64,000 nt of DNA from Pilaira anomala. Its lineage: Eukaryota; Mucoromycota; Mucoromycetes; Mucorales; Mucoraceae. The stretch covers positions 104,501 through 168,500 of the forward strand of contig JAIXMQ010000010.1 of assembly GCA_025716855.1 (NCBI GenBank), in the 5' to 3' direction. The first letter of the stretch is position 1, and each line of letters opens with the position of its first letter. The notes beneath the pieces are model-generated. The model saw only the letters and a list, made by a program, of their open reading frames with translations. It did no database searches and was not told the DNA's origin. Of the stretch, positions 1 through 13,332 are shown one piece after another. Both the position numbers and the translations under genes were made by a program.

Positions 1-3000
1 GTAATGATAGTCAATTTTTCAGAGCATTCGACTTCCGAAGTGAAAATAGTAGACTTGGTAATCTCTTCTACACGAGTGACTTGAACCAAATAGCTTTCTT
101 GGACCTGTTCCAAAATACATTGCACCTTTTTGATAGTTTCATTGACTAACTCAATTTCAACCGTATTGGTAGATTTTTCTGCAGTCAATCTCTTTTCAAA
201 TTCAGTCTTGGTCTTGAGGATGTAAGTATTAATCTCTTCACGTGATTGCTTGATAAGGACCTGAACATCAGATTGAACATTGTCACCACCTTGCTTCACA
301 CGTTCACAAAGAGACTTGGTGAGCTTGTTAAAGAGATGTTGAGTAGTAACCCGTGTATCTTCAATAAGAATACCAACTGAGACCTTTGACTTTTCAATGG
401 AATGTCCGCAACATGTCTTTGAATAATCTTTTCCTTCAAACTTTTTGCCAACCGCAATGACAGCAGCAGAAGAATGTCCAACAACGTGAATGACAGAAGC
501 TGATTTCTTGGACTTTTCAATCTCGGCATCAACCTTTTTCAAAGTGGTCTCCTTCAAAGTAGAAAGATGTTGTTCAAACTGAGTAGTACTTGTATCGGCG
601 GAAGTAGCAAACTCACAACTAATACGTTTAATTTCAACAGATTGTTTCCAAACAGTAGTTCTAACCCAAGACAAAGTATCATGGAAAGAAGTTTGAGATG
701 TACCAATGACAGTAGTTGTTTGACGCTTAGCCTTTTCGATTTCAAGCACAAGTTGTTGCTGAGATTCATAGATAATCAAATCAATATCTTGCTCAACGTT
801 ACTACTCTTCTTTTGGGCACATTCATAAACGCGCTTATTCAAAGTCGTAATCCATTCATTAACATTCACTTGAACTCTATCATAAACGGCAACTAAAGTT
901 TCGGACTTTTCTTGTTTAGCAATAGAAGTTTTCTTTTGTTCATCTACATGAATTGTTTCAGTGTTGTTACCGACAACAACATGCGTGACTGAAGGCTTTT
1001 CAATATGACCAATGGGCATCGTCGTAATCACAGAAGCATCTGTAGTGTCAGTTTTATCTTGTTTCTTTTGCTCTTGTTTAGTTTCCTTTCCTTCATATTG
1101 ATGGTAAATAGCAGCACTTGCCATAGCGGCAGCAGCTGCACCAATTACAGCGGTAGATACACCAGTGCTAGTAGGGGTAGTGCCTTGATTACCTTGTTCA
1201 ATAGAAGTTTGTTGCTTATTGCCTGAAGAACCAGAGGTAGCGTTGTTATCAACCTTTCCGACCTTTGTCTCTTCAACCTCAGTAAGTACCGTATCAACAA
1301 TCTTGGTCTTGTCTGCAGGCTTGAACTTTTCAGTCTTCTTAGCAGATTCAGCCTTTGTGACTTCTGTCTTCTTATCAGCTTCAATTGTTGTCTTGGTCTC
1401 AGTTACATTTGCATCAGTAGTAATAGTCTTACCGATGGCAGAGGTCTTTGAGTCTTCAGAAGTAACAACTGTAGCGGTTTCAGTAATGTTTGTGACCTTG
1501 TAAATAATACTTTGCAAATCAGTCAAAACAATACGAGAGGCAGAAGCACCAAACGAATAATTAGAATAACGAATGATCATTTCCTTGGTAACAGTAGACT
1601 TTTCAACTGATTTCTTGAACTGAACAATGCTAGCAATAATAGAAGCCTTGATATTATCCAAAGCAAATTCAATACGACGACGTTCAGCCCAACTGAGATA
1701 AGTCAAATGAGCATAATAAGCACGTAAGACCAATTTGGTCTCTTCAACGCGTGTATTAATCTCAATTTGAGATGCATCAATAATAGTCAACATGTCTTGT
1801 TTAATGCTTTCTTCAGATGAAGAAGACTTTTTACTATCTTCCAGAAGTAAAGATATTTGTTGAACTACTTCAGTGTACCAACTAGAGATCTTGGTTTGTG
1901 TTTCAACTAATTTGTTACAAACGGTTTGTTGAGCAATGGAAACCATCTTTTCGTCAAGAACAACAGAGATAACAGCTTGATCTGATTGACTGATTTCAGT
2001 CTTTTGAACTTCAGAAATTTCTTGAGTGATCGCAGTTTGGTAGACCTTGAGCTCGCTTGACAAAAGTTCTTCAGTGGTAAGAGTGACATCTAACCAGTGT
2101 TCTTCAGTAATATTGTATTGCTTTTGAGAACAAATTGTGTTGACTTGATTAGTAATAATAGTTTCAGTTTGTGAAACAGCAGTTTCAATCGTATGAGTGA
2201 TTGAGGTTTGCTTGGAGGTCATGGTAGTAGAAGAGGACTTTTCAAGGTTAGTTGAAACAGTAGTCTTAATCTGTTCCAATTCAGCAGTGAGCTTCTTTCG
2301 AGAATCTTCAACAATCACCTTAATTTCATCATCAGAAGAGCCATTATTCTTAGCATTAGTAATAGTTTCATAAAGATTAATCAGCCAGTAACGAACAGTG
2401 ACCTTGATCGTATCAACAGTAACTAATACATTTTCCTGAATAGAGATTTCAGTGCATTGAGATTCTTTCACTTCATTAGAGTTAGACTCAGACATGACCT
2501 TGCTTTGAGTTTCAATCACAAGTTTATAATGATTTTCAACTTCTTCTGTAGTAGATTTCAAAACACTATCAAAATCAAGTTGTGTACAATCGTTAATTGT
2601 TTCATTATTCAAACGACCCAAAAACTTTTCAAATACACGAGCTCTATAAAGCTCCTTCACTTGATGAATAGAGACATGCCATTCAGGTACAGATCCAACT
2701 ACTAAATGTTCAACGGAGGCATGGGCACGCAAATGCTCATCTAAACGCCTGAAAAGCTCTTCACGGGATTCCTCAATTGTGTCAACAAGCTCTTGTTTCG
2801 TCTTACAATGGTGAATACGTTGATTGAAGACAACAGTCCATGCACGAATAATGACACGAGACTCTTCAATGATTTGAACAGAGGTACGTTGAGAGCGACG
2901 AACAATAATTTTTTCAGTAGCCTTATCTACATCAGTAACAGCAGACGTTTTGTTACCCTGAACAATTGTAGAAATAGACTCGTGTTTCTTCTCATCTTGT

Positions 3001-6000
3001 GTCTTCAATACACTTGATTGTTTCTTTTCTTCTTCAGAAGTCTTTTTACTTTCTGAAATCTTTTCTACAACCTTATTAGCACCTGCAACAGCAGCAACAC
3101 CAACAGCGCCTGCAGTGACTGCAATACCAACACTTGTAAGGATGTTTTGGAAACCATGCTGCTTTTCCTTTTGAACTACAGCTGCATTTGTAGTATTTGA
3201 AGTGCCAGAGGAAACAGAAGAATAACTAGCTGCACTGTTCTTCTTCACAAAAGTATCTTCAACCTTAATTTCAGCTTCTTCGACACTTTCAATAAGAGCA
3301 CCTTGTTCAATACATTGAGAAATTCTTTCAATAGAAGACATAGTGGTAGTACTTGTTTTTGTTGTTGTTGTAGTGGTAGTAGTAGTAGTAGAAGTTTCAG
3401 TTTTTGAGCCAAATACAGGTACAGAGAATCTCCAAATAAGAGCTTGAGTTGTTGCAGACTCTTCATAAGTCTCTTTATCAGCTACCAAAACAACTTCTGT
3501 TTCTTCAACTAATTGTTCAGTTTGATAGTAACCAAAAGTAAACTGAGAATAGCTTTCAAGTTGAATACGACCGTTAGCAGTAAGTAACCACTTTTGAGTA
3601 CTAACACAAGCTTCAGCAGATTGAACCAATTGGGAAGATTCAGTGATTTCTCCTTGAACATCAATTACTAATTTACTTCCATAATTAATCAATAAACCAT
3701 TACGGAAAGTCCATAATTGACTCTTGAAATCTTTGAAACTTAATCTCTTCAAGACCAAAGTAGAACCAGCCTTATTAGATCCATTCTTGACTGCAAGCAC
3801 AAGACTATCACTGCTCTTGGTATTGGCCTTAATAAAGAACCAAGTGGCTTGAGGGAAGACACCATAACGTTGAGAGATAGTGGTAGTTGTACTTGATGTT
3901 TTTTGAGAAGTATGAACCCAAGAAATGACAGTAGAGAGAGCTATTTTTGAATCTTTTTCAACTTCTGCGTCACTAAAGATGGGAACATGCAATTGAACAG
4001 AATGTTCAGCTTCGGTTAACTTAGTTTCAGTAGAAGAAATTAATTCATAACAGAAACTAGTGCTGCTAGTTTCTTTCTTGGAAGAAACATTAAAGTAAAT
4101 AGTTTCAGAGCTAATGCGAACAGATAAAACACCTTGGCTTGATACAGAGAAAAGCTGGTCAAGGGTATCAGAACTGCTTGACAGACGCAATTTTTGAGCT
4201 ATAGGAATATTAAGAACAAAAAATAAATTAGTAAATAAATAAATTATACTGTACCGCTCTATTTAAGGCTGAAAAAAATTTCAGACTTTTGTGGTATCAT
4301 GGCCTTATCTCTGACTTGAGAAAATTAAATATGGCAGCCTTAAATCGGAAACGGCCTTAAATAGAGCGGGTACTGTAATAGAAAAAAAAAAACTTACATT
4401 GTCTGTCGTATACAAGACGTAACATATACTTGTAATTGACTAAATAGCCATCGACGTAAGCCCACAAGAACTGTTTATGATCTTCGCCTTTACCAAGACT
4501 AACAAATTTGATTTCGGTAGTATCGCTAACACCAGAAGATAAGAACGCATTCTCGCTTCCAAGACGAATAAAAAACCAGTTTTGAGTACTAGGCCATTGA
4601 TTATCAGCAGACATCTTGTGATGGAAAGTTTCCTTTAACCATTCAAAAGCAATAATAGCAGATACGGAACTAGAAATAGCACTAATCTTTCCACCTTCAA
4701 TGATAGTATACTTAGTAACAGAAGAAGTTGTATTGGTTTGCTCAACAGGAACCATAGCAGGGATTTTAATTTCCCAACGTTGCTCAGGGCGGCCAAAGTT
4801 AAAATTCAAATTAGACTTTTCTTCTTGAAGATAAACATCAACAGTTACTTTCTTATCAGTAACACGGTTAAGTTCCTTGACAGAAAGAACCAAGTTACGG
4901 TTAGATTTCAATTGAATGAAACCACTTTCAGCATTAAACTCCCAGTGTTGATCAGAGGAAGTGGCAGTACCAGTCTTAGTAGATATAACAACTCTTTCAC
5001 CAGCCTTGACAACATCAGACATGGTAGCATCTAAAGCAAGATTATGGCCCTTTAAGTTAATAATACGACCATCTTGGAAAGACCAGAGTTGACTTGCAAA
5101 ATCAGTAGTCCTAATAGGTGCAAGGACAACAAAAGCACCATCTCTAGTGTCACCATGAGCAACATCAAGTACATAACCATGAAGAGAACTCTTAATCATA
5201 AAGTAACCAGAAGTAGGGAAATTAAATTTCTTATGAGTTCTATAACGAATCACCTTTTCATAACCAGTAGGAATATAGTCAATACTAGCATGATAAGATT
5301 CCTTGCGATCATAACGGAGAGACTTATAAGATGTCTTTTTGGTAATTTGGGAAGTATTGGTTTCCTGCTTCTCTTTCACAGGCTGTTTACCAGTAACTAC
5401 ATTAGAGATAGTCTCAGGAGCAGAAGTGATGACGTTGGAAACCATATTAGCTGCACCGGCCATAATACCTGCACCAGCTGCAGCAATGCCAAGATTACCA
5501 AGAAGAGTTGTGCTCAATTTATTCTTTTGGTCAACTTCATCGTCTGAATCAGTTTCAGAGTCAGAATCATCATCTTCTTCATCTATTGAATAGTCATCGG
5601 CTGATTCTTCCTTGCGTTTAACATTAAGCTCTTCATCAATACAGCCCTCTACTATTTCACCAGAAGTAACAAGGCCTGAAGCATTAGTAGATTCTTGGGT
5701 GACGGAGGTAGAAGAAGTAGTATTGGTAGTTGTCGTAGTCTTGGTACTATATACAGGTTTAGAGAATACCCATCTTAACCAAGGCTCAGACCTAAGAGAA
5801 GTTTCTTGTTGATTGTCCTCGTTCATATAAGTGCGAACCTTCAATTCACGAATACCTACTTGAGCACCAGAGACGGAAGTACGTCTTGAATTGGAAACGC
5901 CGATAACAAGGCGCTCATCTGAACGCAAGTAAATTTCACCATCTACAGTCAAAGACCAGAATTGATTTTCAGACATGGATTTATCACGAACGAACAAAGG

Positions 6001-9000
6001 AGTACGAAGACCGTCTTCAATCAAAAGACCCTGCACAACACTAGCATCTAAAGCAAGACCTGTTTGAGCATTGATAATATGACCTTCTTGATAGAACCAG
6101 AAATGCCATTGGTATTCCTTAAAGTTAATCGGACGAAGAGTAACTTCAAATTCAGGACGACCCTTTGCACCAATTCTAGACTTCTTTTCAACTGTCAAAG
6201 CAAGATGCTCATCACCATAACTAGATCGAATGAAGAAGCCACCTTCAGGGAAGAGACCCCAACGACGTACCACCATGAGCTTGGTCTTACGTTCATAACG
6301 ATCAATAGTAGTTGTTTCAAAAGAAGTTTCATTTACACTATCAATGTAAACATCAGATTCATTGCTCTCTAAGACACCTGCAGCAGAAACACCTGCGACT
6401 CCTGAGATCTTTCTTCCAAAGATGGGTGTAGCAAAAGTCCATAACTGATATTCCATGTCAAGTGAACCGCGTGTATGTAGCTGAATCTCGGCACCATCAA
6501 CGGCCTTTTCTCCTTTAATACCAAGGACTAATCCAGGACGAGCACGAGGATGAAGATGTCCATCAACAGAGAGACTCCATACTTGATTTTTACGATATTT
6601 TCTCAAGTACTTCTCATGCCATTGGATGATATCACTACCAGGGTTAAATGCACCGCCTGCAACGTCAATAACATAATCAGATTCAAGATTAATAAGACAA
6701 CCATCATCTTGTACATGCCATAATTGACGGCGGAAAATCTTGAAATCCAACTTGGAGAGTGTTAATTTTTCGCCCTTCTTACGACTAGGTGCTGTCAAGA
6801 CAAGTGATTTGTCTGCCTTTGATCGGATATAGAACCAGTTCTCTGGGAATACACCAACAGTACGGGAAACCAATTTAGTAGTTTCGGAAGAAGAGGAAGA
6901 GGATTTTTTGGTTCGAACAGTTAAAAGAATGCGTTCAGTACTTGTAACAACACTGACTTCCTTCTTGTAAATGTTACTGTAACGGCTTTCGTAATGACCA
7001 CGAACAAATCCCCAAGCGTAGTGCTCACTGTTGTGACTAGCATAAGCAAGTTGGACAAGGTACTTATTACCTTGTTGTAGAAGAGCAAAACCAAGGTTTG
7101 TCTTGACTTCAGAAACAATAGAACCATCTGTTTTGATAATCCATTTTTGACGTTGATCAATTGTCTTCGAGTTAATCACAAGTTGCTCTCTGATTTGGAG
7201 TTGACTTCCACCCACAAGATCATCTAATAAATTATATAAAAAAAAAAGTTAATACTGGATCAGATAAAATATTTTAAGCTACAAGTATTACCTGAGGCGT
7301 GTAAAACTAGGCCAGTAGCAACATGGACAACAAAGCCATCACGGTAAGTCCACTTGAAATGCTCACTTTGACCAAACTCCAGTTTCTTGACGACCAAGAA
7401 AGAATAGGCTTCAGATTTCTCAGGAACCAAGGCTAATCCATCTTGAGCACTAATAAAGAAAGTATCTTCAGGCCAATCAGCAACACGATGAACAATTTTT
7501 TGAACGGCTTCAGTTTCTGATTTTTTCCATTCAGTCAAAAGAGTAAGACTCCATCGTGACAAGATTTGAATTCCGTTTTCGATATTAATCTCGGGAGATA
7601 GAAGACCCCATCGGTTTTCCTTTTGAGCAGCAGAATGGTTACCAAGAACAATCTTATATTCTTCACCAGAGATGTGCTCAGGTACAAGCGTAAGAGATGG
7701 ATTAGAGCCATGAACCAAGAATCCATCGATGGTTAAGCTCCATCTTTGACTAACTGATTCAGCTTGACGCGCTTCTTGACAAATAGTAGAACCGGCGTTT
7801 ACATCTATAAAAAAAGAGAGAGAGAAAAGTTAAAAAAAATCGTGTTACGTTATACAACATATAGTAACTTTACTATCAACATCCATTGCTAATTGAGTAG
7901 CAAAGTTGATCAAAACACCGTTCCAGTACATCCAAAGCTGATAACGCCATTCTTCTTTAGATATCTTTGTGAGCGTAACGTTGTGATTAGACTTACTGGC
8001 GGTAAGAACCAAAGGAGATTCGGAAGATGTACCACCAGCAAAAGAGCGAATAAAGAACCAACCACTTGGGTATTGAGCATAATGATGATAACAAACAGAT
8101 TTTTGAACCGTAGTCTCAGCAACAGTAGCTAAAGTATAGATGGAAATATTAGATTCCTTTTTTTTAAAAAAAAAAGAATATGATGGGTATAGAAAAGAAA
8201 TATATATATACCTGTTTTTTGCTTAAAGATAGGGAGAACAAAGTTCCATCTTTGCTCTTCATGATCAGGTGTCTTCTTATTGGCTAACTTCAATACAAGG
8301 GAGTTTTTCCAAGTGCTTGAAAGTGCCAAAACGATGTTTTTCTCAGTTTTGGCATGAATATAACCTTCAACAGAGAGACCCCATTGTTGATTTTCAAAGC
8401 CATCTTTCTTTTGTTTGTATTGACATATTTCAGAACCATTGGCAATGCGGCCTAAAAATAGAGTTTAATAAATATTTATATTTTTTTTTAAAAATAAGGT
8501 TGAAATGTTTACCTCCTCGAACATCGAGAACTAAGTTAGAAGCCTTATTGATTAGGAATCCATTCTCATGCTTCCATAATTGACGATTATAGTTGACATT
8601 ATCCAAAGAAGTAGCAATCACTTGAGCAGCAAGTTTTTCTGTTTCAAGAACAGTAATAACAAGACCATGTTTTTGACTTTTGATAAAGAAATAGCCTTCA
8701 GGGAATACACCAATCTTTTCAGTTGTCGTAACGATTTCAGTTGTTGTCTTTTTGAAAATAGGTAATAAAACAACAAATTTATGATGAGCATGAGTTTTAT
8801 TATCCATCTTCTTTTGCAATAAAACATTAGCTCCTTCACGATTCAAGCCAAACCAGCTATCTTTCTTGAACCCAAGTACATACTGGTTATTACTCTTGAG
8901 TCGAATCTCACCAGATTCAGTCATTGTCCAAGATTGGAATGCCATCTCTTTACTATTAGAGCTTGAGGATTGACAAATGTAAGAGTCATCAGAGAGCTCC

Positions 9001-9949
9001 TCAGCGCTTAAAGAAAAGCCAGACTTGGCATTTATCAAACGACCACTAATAAAATCATAATGCCAAAGTTGACTTTCATAATTGTTCTTGCGAAGAGGCT
9101 CAATAGAAAGTCTGCTTCCAGGAGCATTAACAGAGCCTGCGTCTACACCAATAAAGTATCCATTGACTTCAGACTTGATAAAGAAAGCAGAATCAGGGAA
9201 AGCACTTAACTGATTTTGAGAAGACTCATCTAGACAACCATCGTCATCTATATATACAATGATTATTAAAAGAAAGAAAGAAAAAACTTAAAATGTGCTT
9301 TCAAAAGACATACCAATAAAAGTTGAAAAGCTGCTACTACTAAAGCTGCCGCTACTAAAGCTACCAAGAGATGCGCCACTGATAGTACGCTTTAAGCTAT
9401 CAATAGGACTCGTCATAATAGAAGGACGCTTTTCAGAAGGCAAGATAAACTCCCAACGTTGTTCTTTGCGCTCATTGATATTCTTTTCTAAAGGCTGAAG
9501 ATGAACATGTTGACCCTCACGGCGTGTAAAAAAAGATTCCTTAATACCAAGAACTAGGCCTGGATTTTTAACTAAATGGATATGACCATCTTTCGTCATG
9601 GCAAATTTTTGACTTCCAGAAGAATCAGATTCATCTTGTTGGACGACTTCAGAACCAACTCTAGCAAGACCTTTTTAATAAATAAATAAATATAAAAAAG
9701 ACAATTAATGATCAACTTAGGTATATATTTTTATAAGAAAAACGCACCTTTGGTAAGATCAAGAACGAAGCCGGTCTTTTTATTATGAAGACGACCATCT
9801 TCTCCATGTTGCCAAAGTTGAGTGTCATAGTCCTTGCTTCGAATTGAAGCGATCACAACAGGTTCACCAGCGGTGAACTTTTCAGTGGATAATACGTATC
9901 CATTATTCAAATTTTTAATGAAAAACCAACCCTTTGGGAAAGATGTCAT
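1..9949 (-). CDS. Giant multi-module beta-trefoil (ricin-B-type lectin fold) protein, C-terminus beyond the window
   Basis: Eight exons are supported by splice motifs and codon phase: 9949-9748, 9670-9314, 9247-8513, 8451-8212, 8128-7874, 7804-7292, 7223-4398 and 4198-1. The frame is still open at the left edge, giving more than 3,100 residues. I count ten successive modules of about 150 residues, each opening with a motif like FPEGYFFIKS, then QLW, G-x-LIN, LDVxGG, QxW-L-x-DG and a closing W-x-F. This is the QxW beta-trefoil pattern of ricin-B-type lectins. No toxin or other enzymatic domain is visible. From about 3060 down to 1 the protein is mainly helical and Ser/Thr/Glu/Lys-rich, with recurrent tryptophan-centred helices (VNEWITTL, VRYWLINL, IRAWTVVF, ISSWYTEV). 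No signal peptide is seen: module 1 starts within the first ten residues, so a cytosolic location is inferred. Glycan binding is inference from fold; sugar-binding residues may be lost. The start at 9949 is the only Met that opens module 1. Confidence 0.88.
4249..4375 (-). mobile_element. MITE copy 1, inside intron 7 of the lectin-like gene
   Basis: A 127-base element lies within the 199-base intron 4199-4397. It has imperfect terminal inverted repeats around the core GCTCTATTTAAGG (left end GTACCGCTCTATTTAAGG; right end its near complement) and TA on each outer side. Two relatives lie at 13175-13332 and 24837-24994. TA flanks and ends beginning CAGTACC recall pogo/Tc1-type elements, which is inference. 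The other introns of this host gene are about 60-80 bases, so the insertion probably accounts for the size of this one. Confidence 0.8.
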
Positions 9950-12900
9950 TTTAAAAAATAAAAGGGGAGGAGATAGTTACAAATGCTTTTTTTTTTCTTT
10001 TCTTTTTTATAATGCTTTTTTTTAAGAAAATACAGTTATGAAATATACAAGGGTATGTGAGTGTGAGTGTTTTTTATAAAATACAAAAAATACAAAATAC
10101 AGAAAGAAAAAAAAAGGGATACGGAACAGAACAGTAAAAAGACTTGAGTAAAAACGCGCTTTTTATGTAATTCGATTCGGGCGTAAAAAAAAAAGAGATT
10201 AATGCATTTTGGATTCTCGTACAATGGTATCACAAACAATCATATTTGTTTCAAAACTATTCTAGGCACAGGGATTCTACCTTTTATGAACTTACGCCGA
10301 CTTGTTTACATATCAGGAAAAGGTGCTTTCTTTTTTTAAAATAAAAAAAAAAACGTATCATCAACTGTTTCTTTAGTTTCAAACTTAATAAGATATCACT
10401 TAAAAGATATTATATATCATCTTTTTACAAATATTCTAGCATATTATGTAACAGTTATATTGTATATTCAAGATATTTTACTTGTATATTTTATTTGCAG
10501 GATACAACCATCCAAAATAATTCTTAAATACTTTATATATTCTCACAGATATTTATCGGTAATGCCTAATACAAAGTATACAAACATGCAGCACCCATAG
10601 CAGACTAGTCCGCTGTAAGTCCGCTGTAAGTCCGTGAGTAAAAGAAAAAAATTCGTTTGTGCTAAAGAATATTACTGATGTCAATATTTCATCGTTTTTT
10701 AAGGTTCTTAGTTTATTTTTAATTTTAAATTTCATGAAATGAGCTAAAATAAAAAAAAAAGCAGCAGAAAAAAAACAATACTTTTCTTGCTAAAAGGTAA
10801 ACAAAAAGGTACTCATAACTCCCACAGCAAAAAAAAAAAAAAAAAAAAAAAGATGGCGTGTAAATGCCCCCTTAATCAACAACATAGAAATAAAAATAGA
10901 CATGTCCTCTCATAAAGTTTCATCCAACTCTTCTTTTTCTAGTTATGCATGAAAATAATTTGGATTGTAGTTCCCTCTAAAACTTAATCCTTTAGACGAC
11001 CCAGGTTTATTTATGTTTTAACAATTGCATGGTTTAGCAGAAATCGTGTTACCAGAATTGCATATGAAATTATTGGCGTATTGTAATACCCACAATCTTT
11101 GATGGTGTACAAAGTAAACGAGATTGTAGGACAAAACAACAAATAGCCCATTTCGATTAATAGTTATTCATTTTTTTTAGACTGAACCTTGTTTTTCTCT
11201 TATTGTTAATAAATGGTAGAAAATATGGACCTTAGAGAACGTTGTACATTTGTAAATGAGAAAAAAATACTTTTGATGCCACTTTTGACGCGCTCAAAAA
11301 AAAAAGGTAAAGTTAAAAGAAAATTTTAGGAAATAACGACTAATTTTTTTTATCTGATCACTTTATCGCGGATTGTTCCCGAGATTAAGATTTAAGGGGG
11401 AGGAGAGAAGAGGGATAGTGGCCGCGCCAAATTAGACTTATTTACTTTTTTTTTTTTTGCTGGATAGGTCTCGCGTATTTTTTAAGGTACACAAACTATA
11501 TTTTACTGTCTTGAAGTATCACCAAACACCATTGTTTTTTCTTTCATATGAATAAAGATACACACGTGTCTTAAAGGGCTTTCTGTAAAGGTGATTTCAA
11601 GATAAGATATGGGTTAAAGGGTAAAAAGAAAGAATTAAATAAGTATTTATTTTATGTAGTTATTTTCAATAATGGTTACAGATATTGGTTCCCGAGAAAA
11701 AAAAACTACAAAAGCACCCGGTGATTCTAAAGTGTAAACTATATTTAGATGTCATTTTAACTGTTACCAATATTCGATAAACGGATGGCCATACTTTTAT
11801 TGAAACTGTATATGTGTGCTGACAAACTGCATACTTCTTTGTTTTTATTTTATGGTTTGTTGAAATTAGACGGCTGAGAGATACTATATTCAGAAACCAA
11901 ATCATTGTGTTCCTTTTGACTTATTCCGTATTCTCTCCGGTAAGACATGTATGCATAAGATATCAATCATAAAAAACAGCTGTACTAGTGCACAGAAGTA
12001 AGGCGTAAAAAAAAACTCCATTTTAAACTCAGTATGTGGTACCATAAAGACGCATGTCAGTATAATGGCTTCTCTTTTAGTTGAAGGAATCATTACCTTT
12101 TATCTTTTGATTAAAATCCCAATTTAGATCGAGTATACTTTTCAGCACAAAAAAAGGTGTCTGCTGGCTTAAGAAGATAAGGTCAATGACAAAAACAAAT
12201 AAAACGCACATTTGGTTGTAAGTTTACATTTTCTAAAATCTTTAATGTATTTTATATGTATTACGTAAAAATGACCGTTATTTTTTGTTAAAAAGACTAA
12301 AATTACTTTGGCGAGACCGTGATTAGACAAATGTGATACTATTAAAATAAAGACCTTATTCTTTCCTTTATTTCGGATCGAAATAGAACAGTAATATAGG
12401 GAGCAGTATTGTTATGTATGACAGAAAGATATAACGATACATCTCCGTGCATTATTTTACTGACTGTTTTTAATAAATGTTTCGCATCTCACGTCCTTTC
12501 CGGTGTTTTATTTTGATTGATATTAAGCTTTTTTTTTTATGTCGGGTTACTAGGTTAAGCCTATGTCTTGCCTGTTCGTTCCCTTTTTATGCGAAAAACA
12601 ATTTGATAAACCTCCAGAGTAGTATCAATACTTAATCTCGAAGAAAAGACGCGTTTCTTTTCCTTTTTTTGATGATCCGGCGATGTGTCTCGTGACATGT
12701 CAATCAAAAGAATCTTATTTTTTTGTTAGCATAGTCTTTTTAACCCCCCCCCCTTTAGTGGAAAAAGCCACTGATTTAAATCTGTTGGTCTAGCAATCAT
12801 TGTACTTATGTATGTAAAATACATTATTTTGACTTATGTCTATAAATATTTCCTGCAACAAGCCTATAATCTTCCACTCTTTACAATATAACTCAAAATA

Positions 12901-13174
12901 AATTGAATAATGAAAATCTCAAACAGCATTTTATTTTTGGGCACCTGTCAATTTTGATAATCTCTTTCTTTTTGTAATTGAGACTGATTTCAGAAATACC
13001 AAATCGTTTAATGACCACCAAGACTGTCACCAAGCTATCATATTCACCAGCTCAACTATATAACTTTATTAAGATATTGAGATGTGGCTTGTTCACACTT
13101 TACCAATTTTGAGAAACTACTTTTAAATAATACTATACATACCCATATTATGTTGTCACTTTATCTTTCATATA
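9950..13174. other. Gene-poor intergenic DNA upstream of the lectin-like gene
   Basis: AT-rich sequence with many A and T runs (for example poly-A near 10830-10851). I find no ORF with convincing protein character on either strand. A short tandem duplication of the 11-mer AGTCCGCTGTA sits at 10607-10628, followed by a partial third unit. The first few hundred bases above 9949 must contain the promoter of the lectin-like gene, but no specific element can be named. Confidence 0.6.
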
Positions 13175-13332
13175 CAGTACCTGCTCTATTTAAGGATATT
13201 CCATTCAAGGCCGCAATTTTCTGAAATTTTTGGCCATATTTAACTTTCTCAAGTCAGAAATGAGAATATAACACGATTTAAGGCCGCAGGAGTCTGATTT
13301 TTTTTTTGCAGCCTTAAATAGAGCGGGTGTGG
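13175..13332 (+). mobile_element. MITE copy 2
   Basis: A 158-base element that begins CAGTACCTGCTCTATTTAAGG and ends with CCTTAAATAGAGCGGG plus a few bases, with TA on both sides. The interior shares the blocks TTGGCCATATTTAAC, CTCAAGTCAGAAAT and GATTTAAGGCCGCA with the copies at 4249 and 24837. No coding capacity. Orientation is set to match the copy at 24837. Confidence 0.8.

Noticed and set aside
4738..6372. Several plus-strand ORFs of about 100-157 codons
   Set aside because: They are opposite-strand shadows of the lectin-like gene's largest exon, and the minus frame has clear domain structure.
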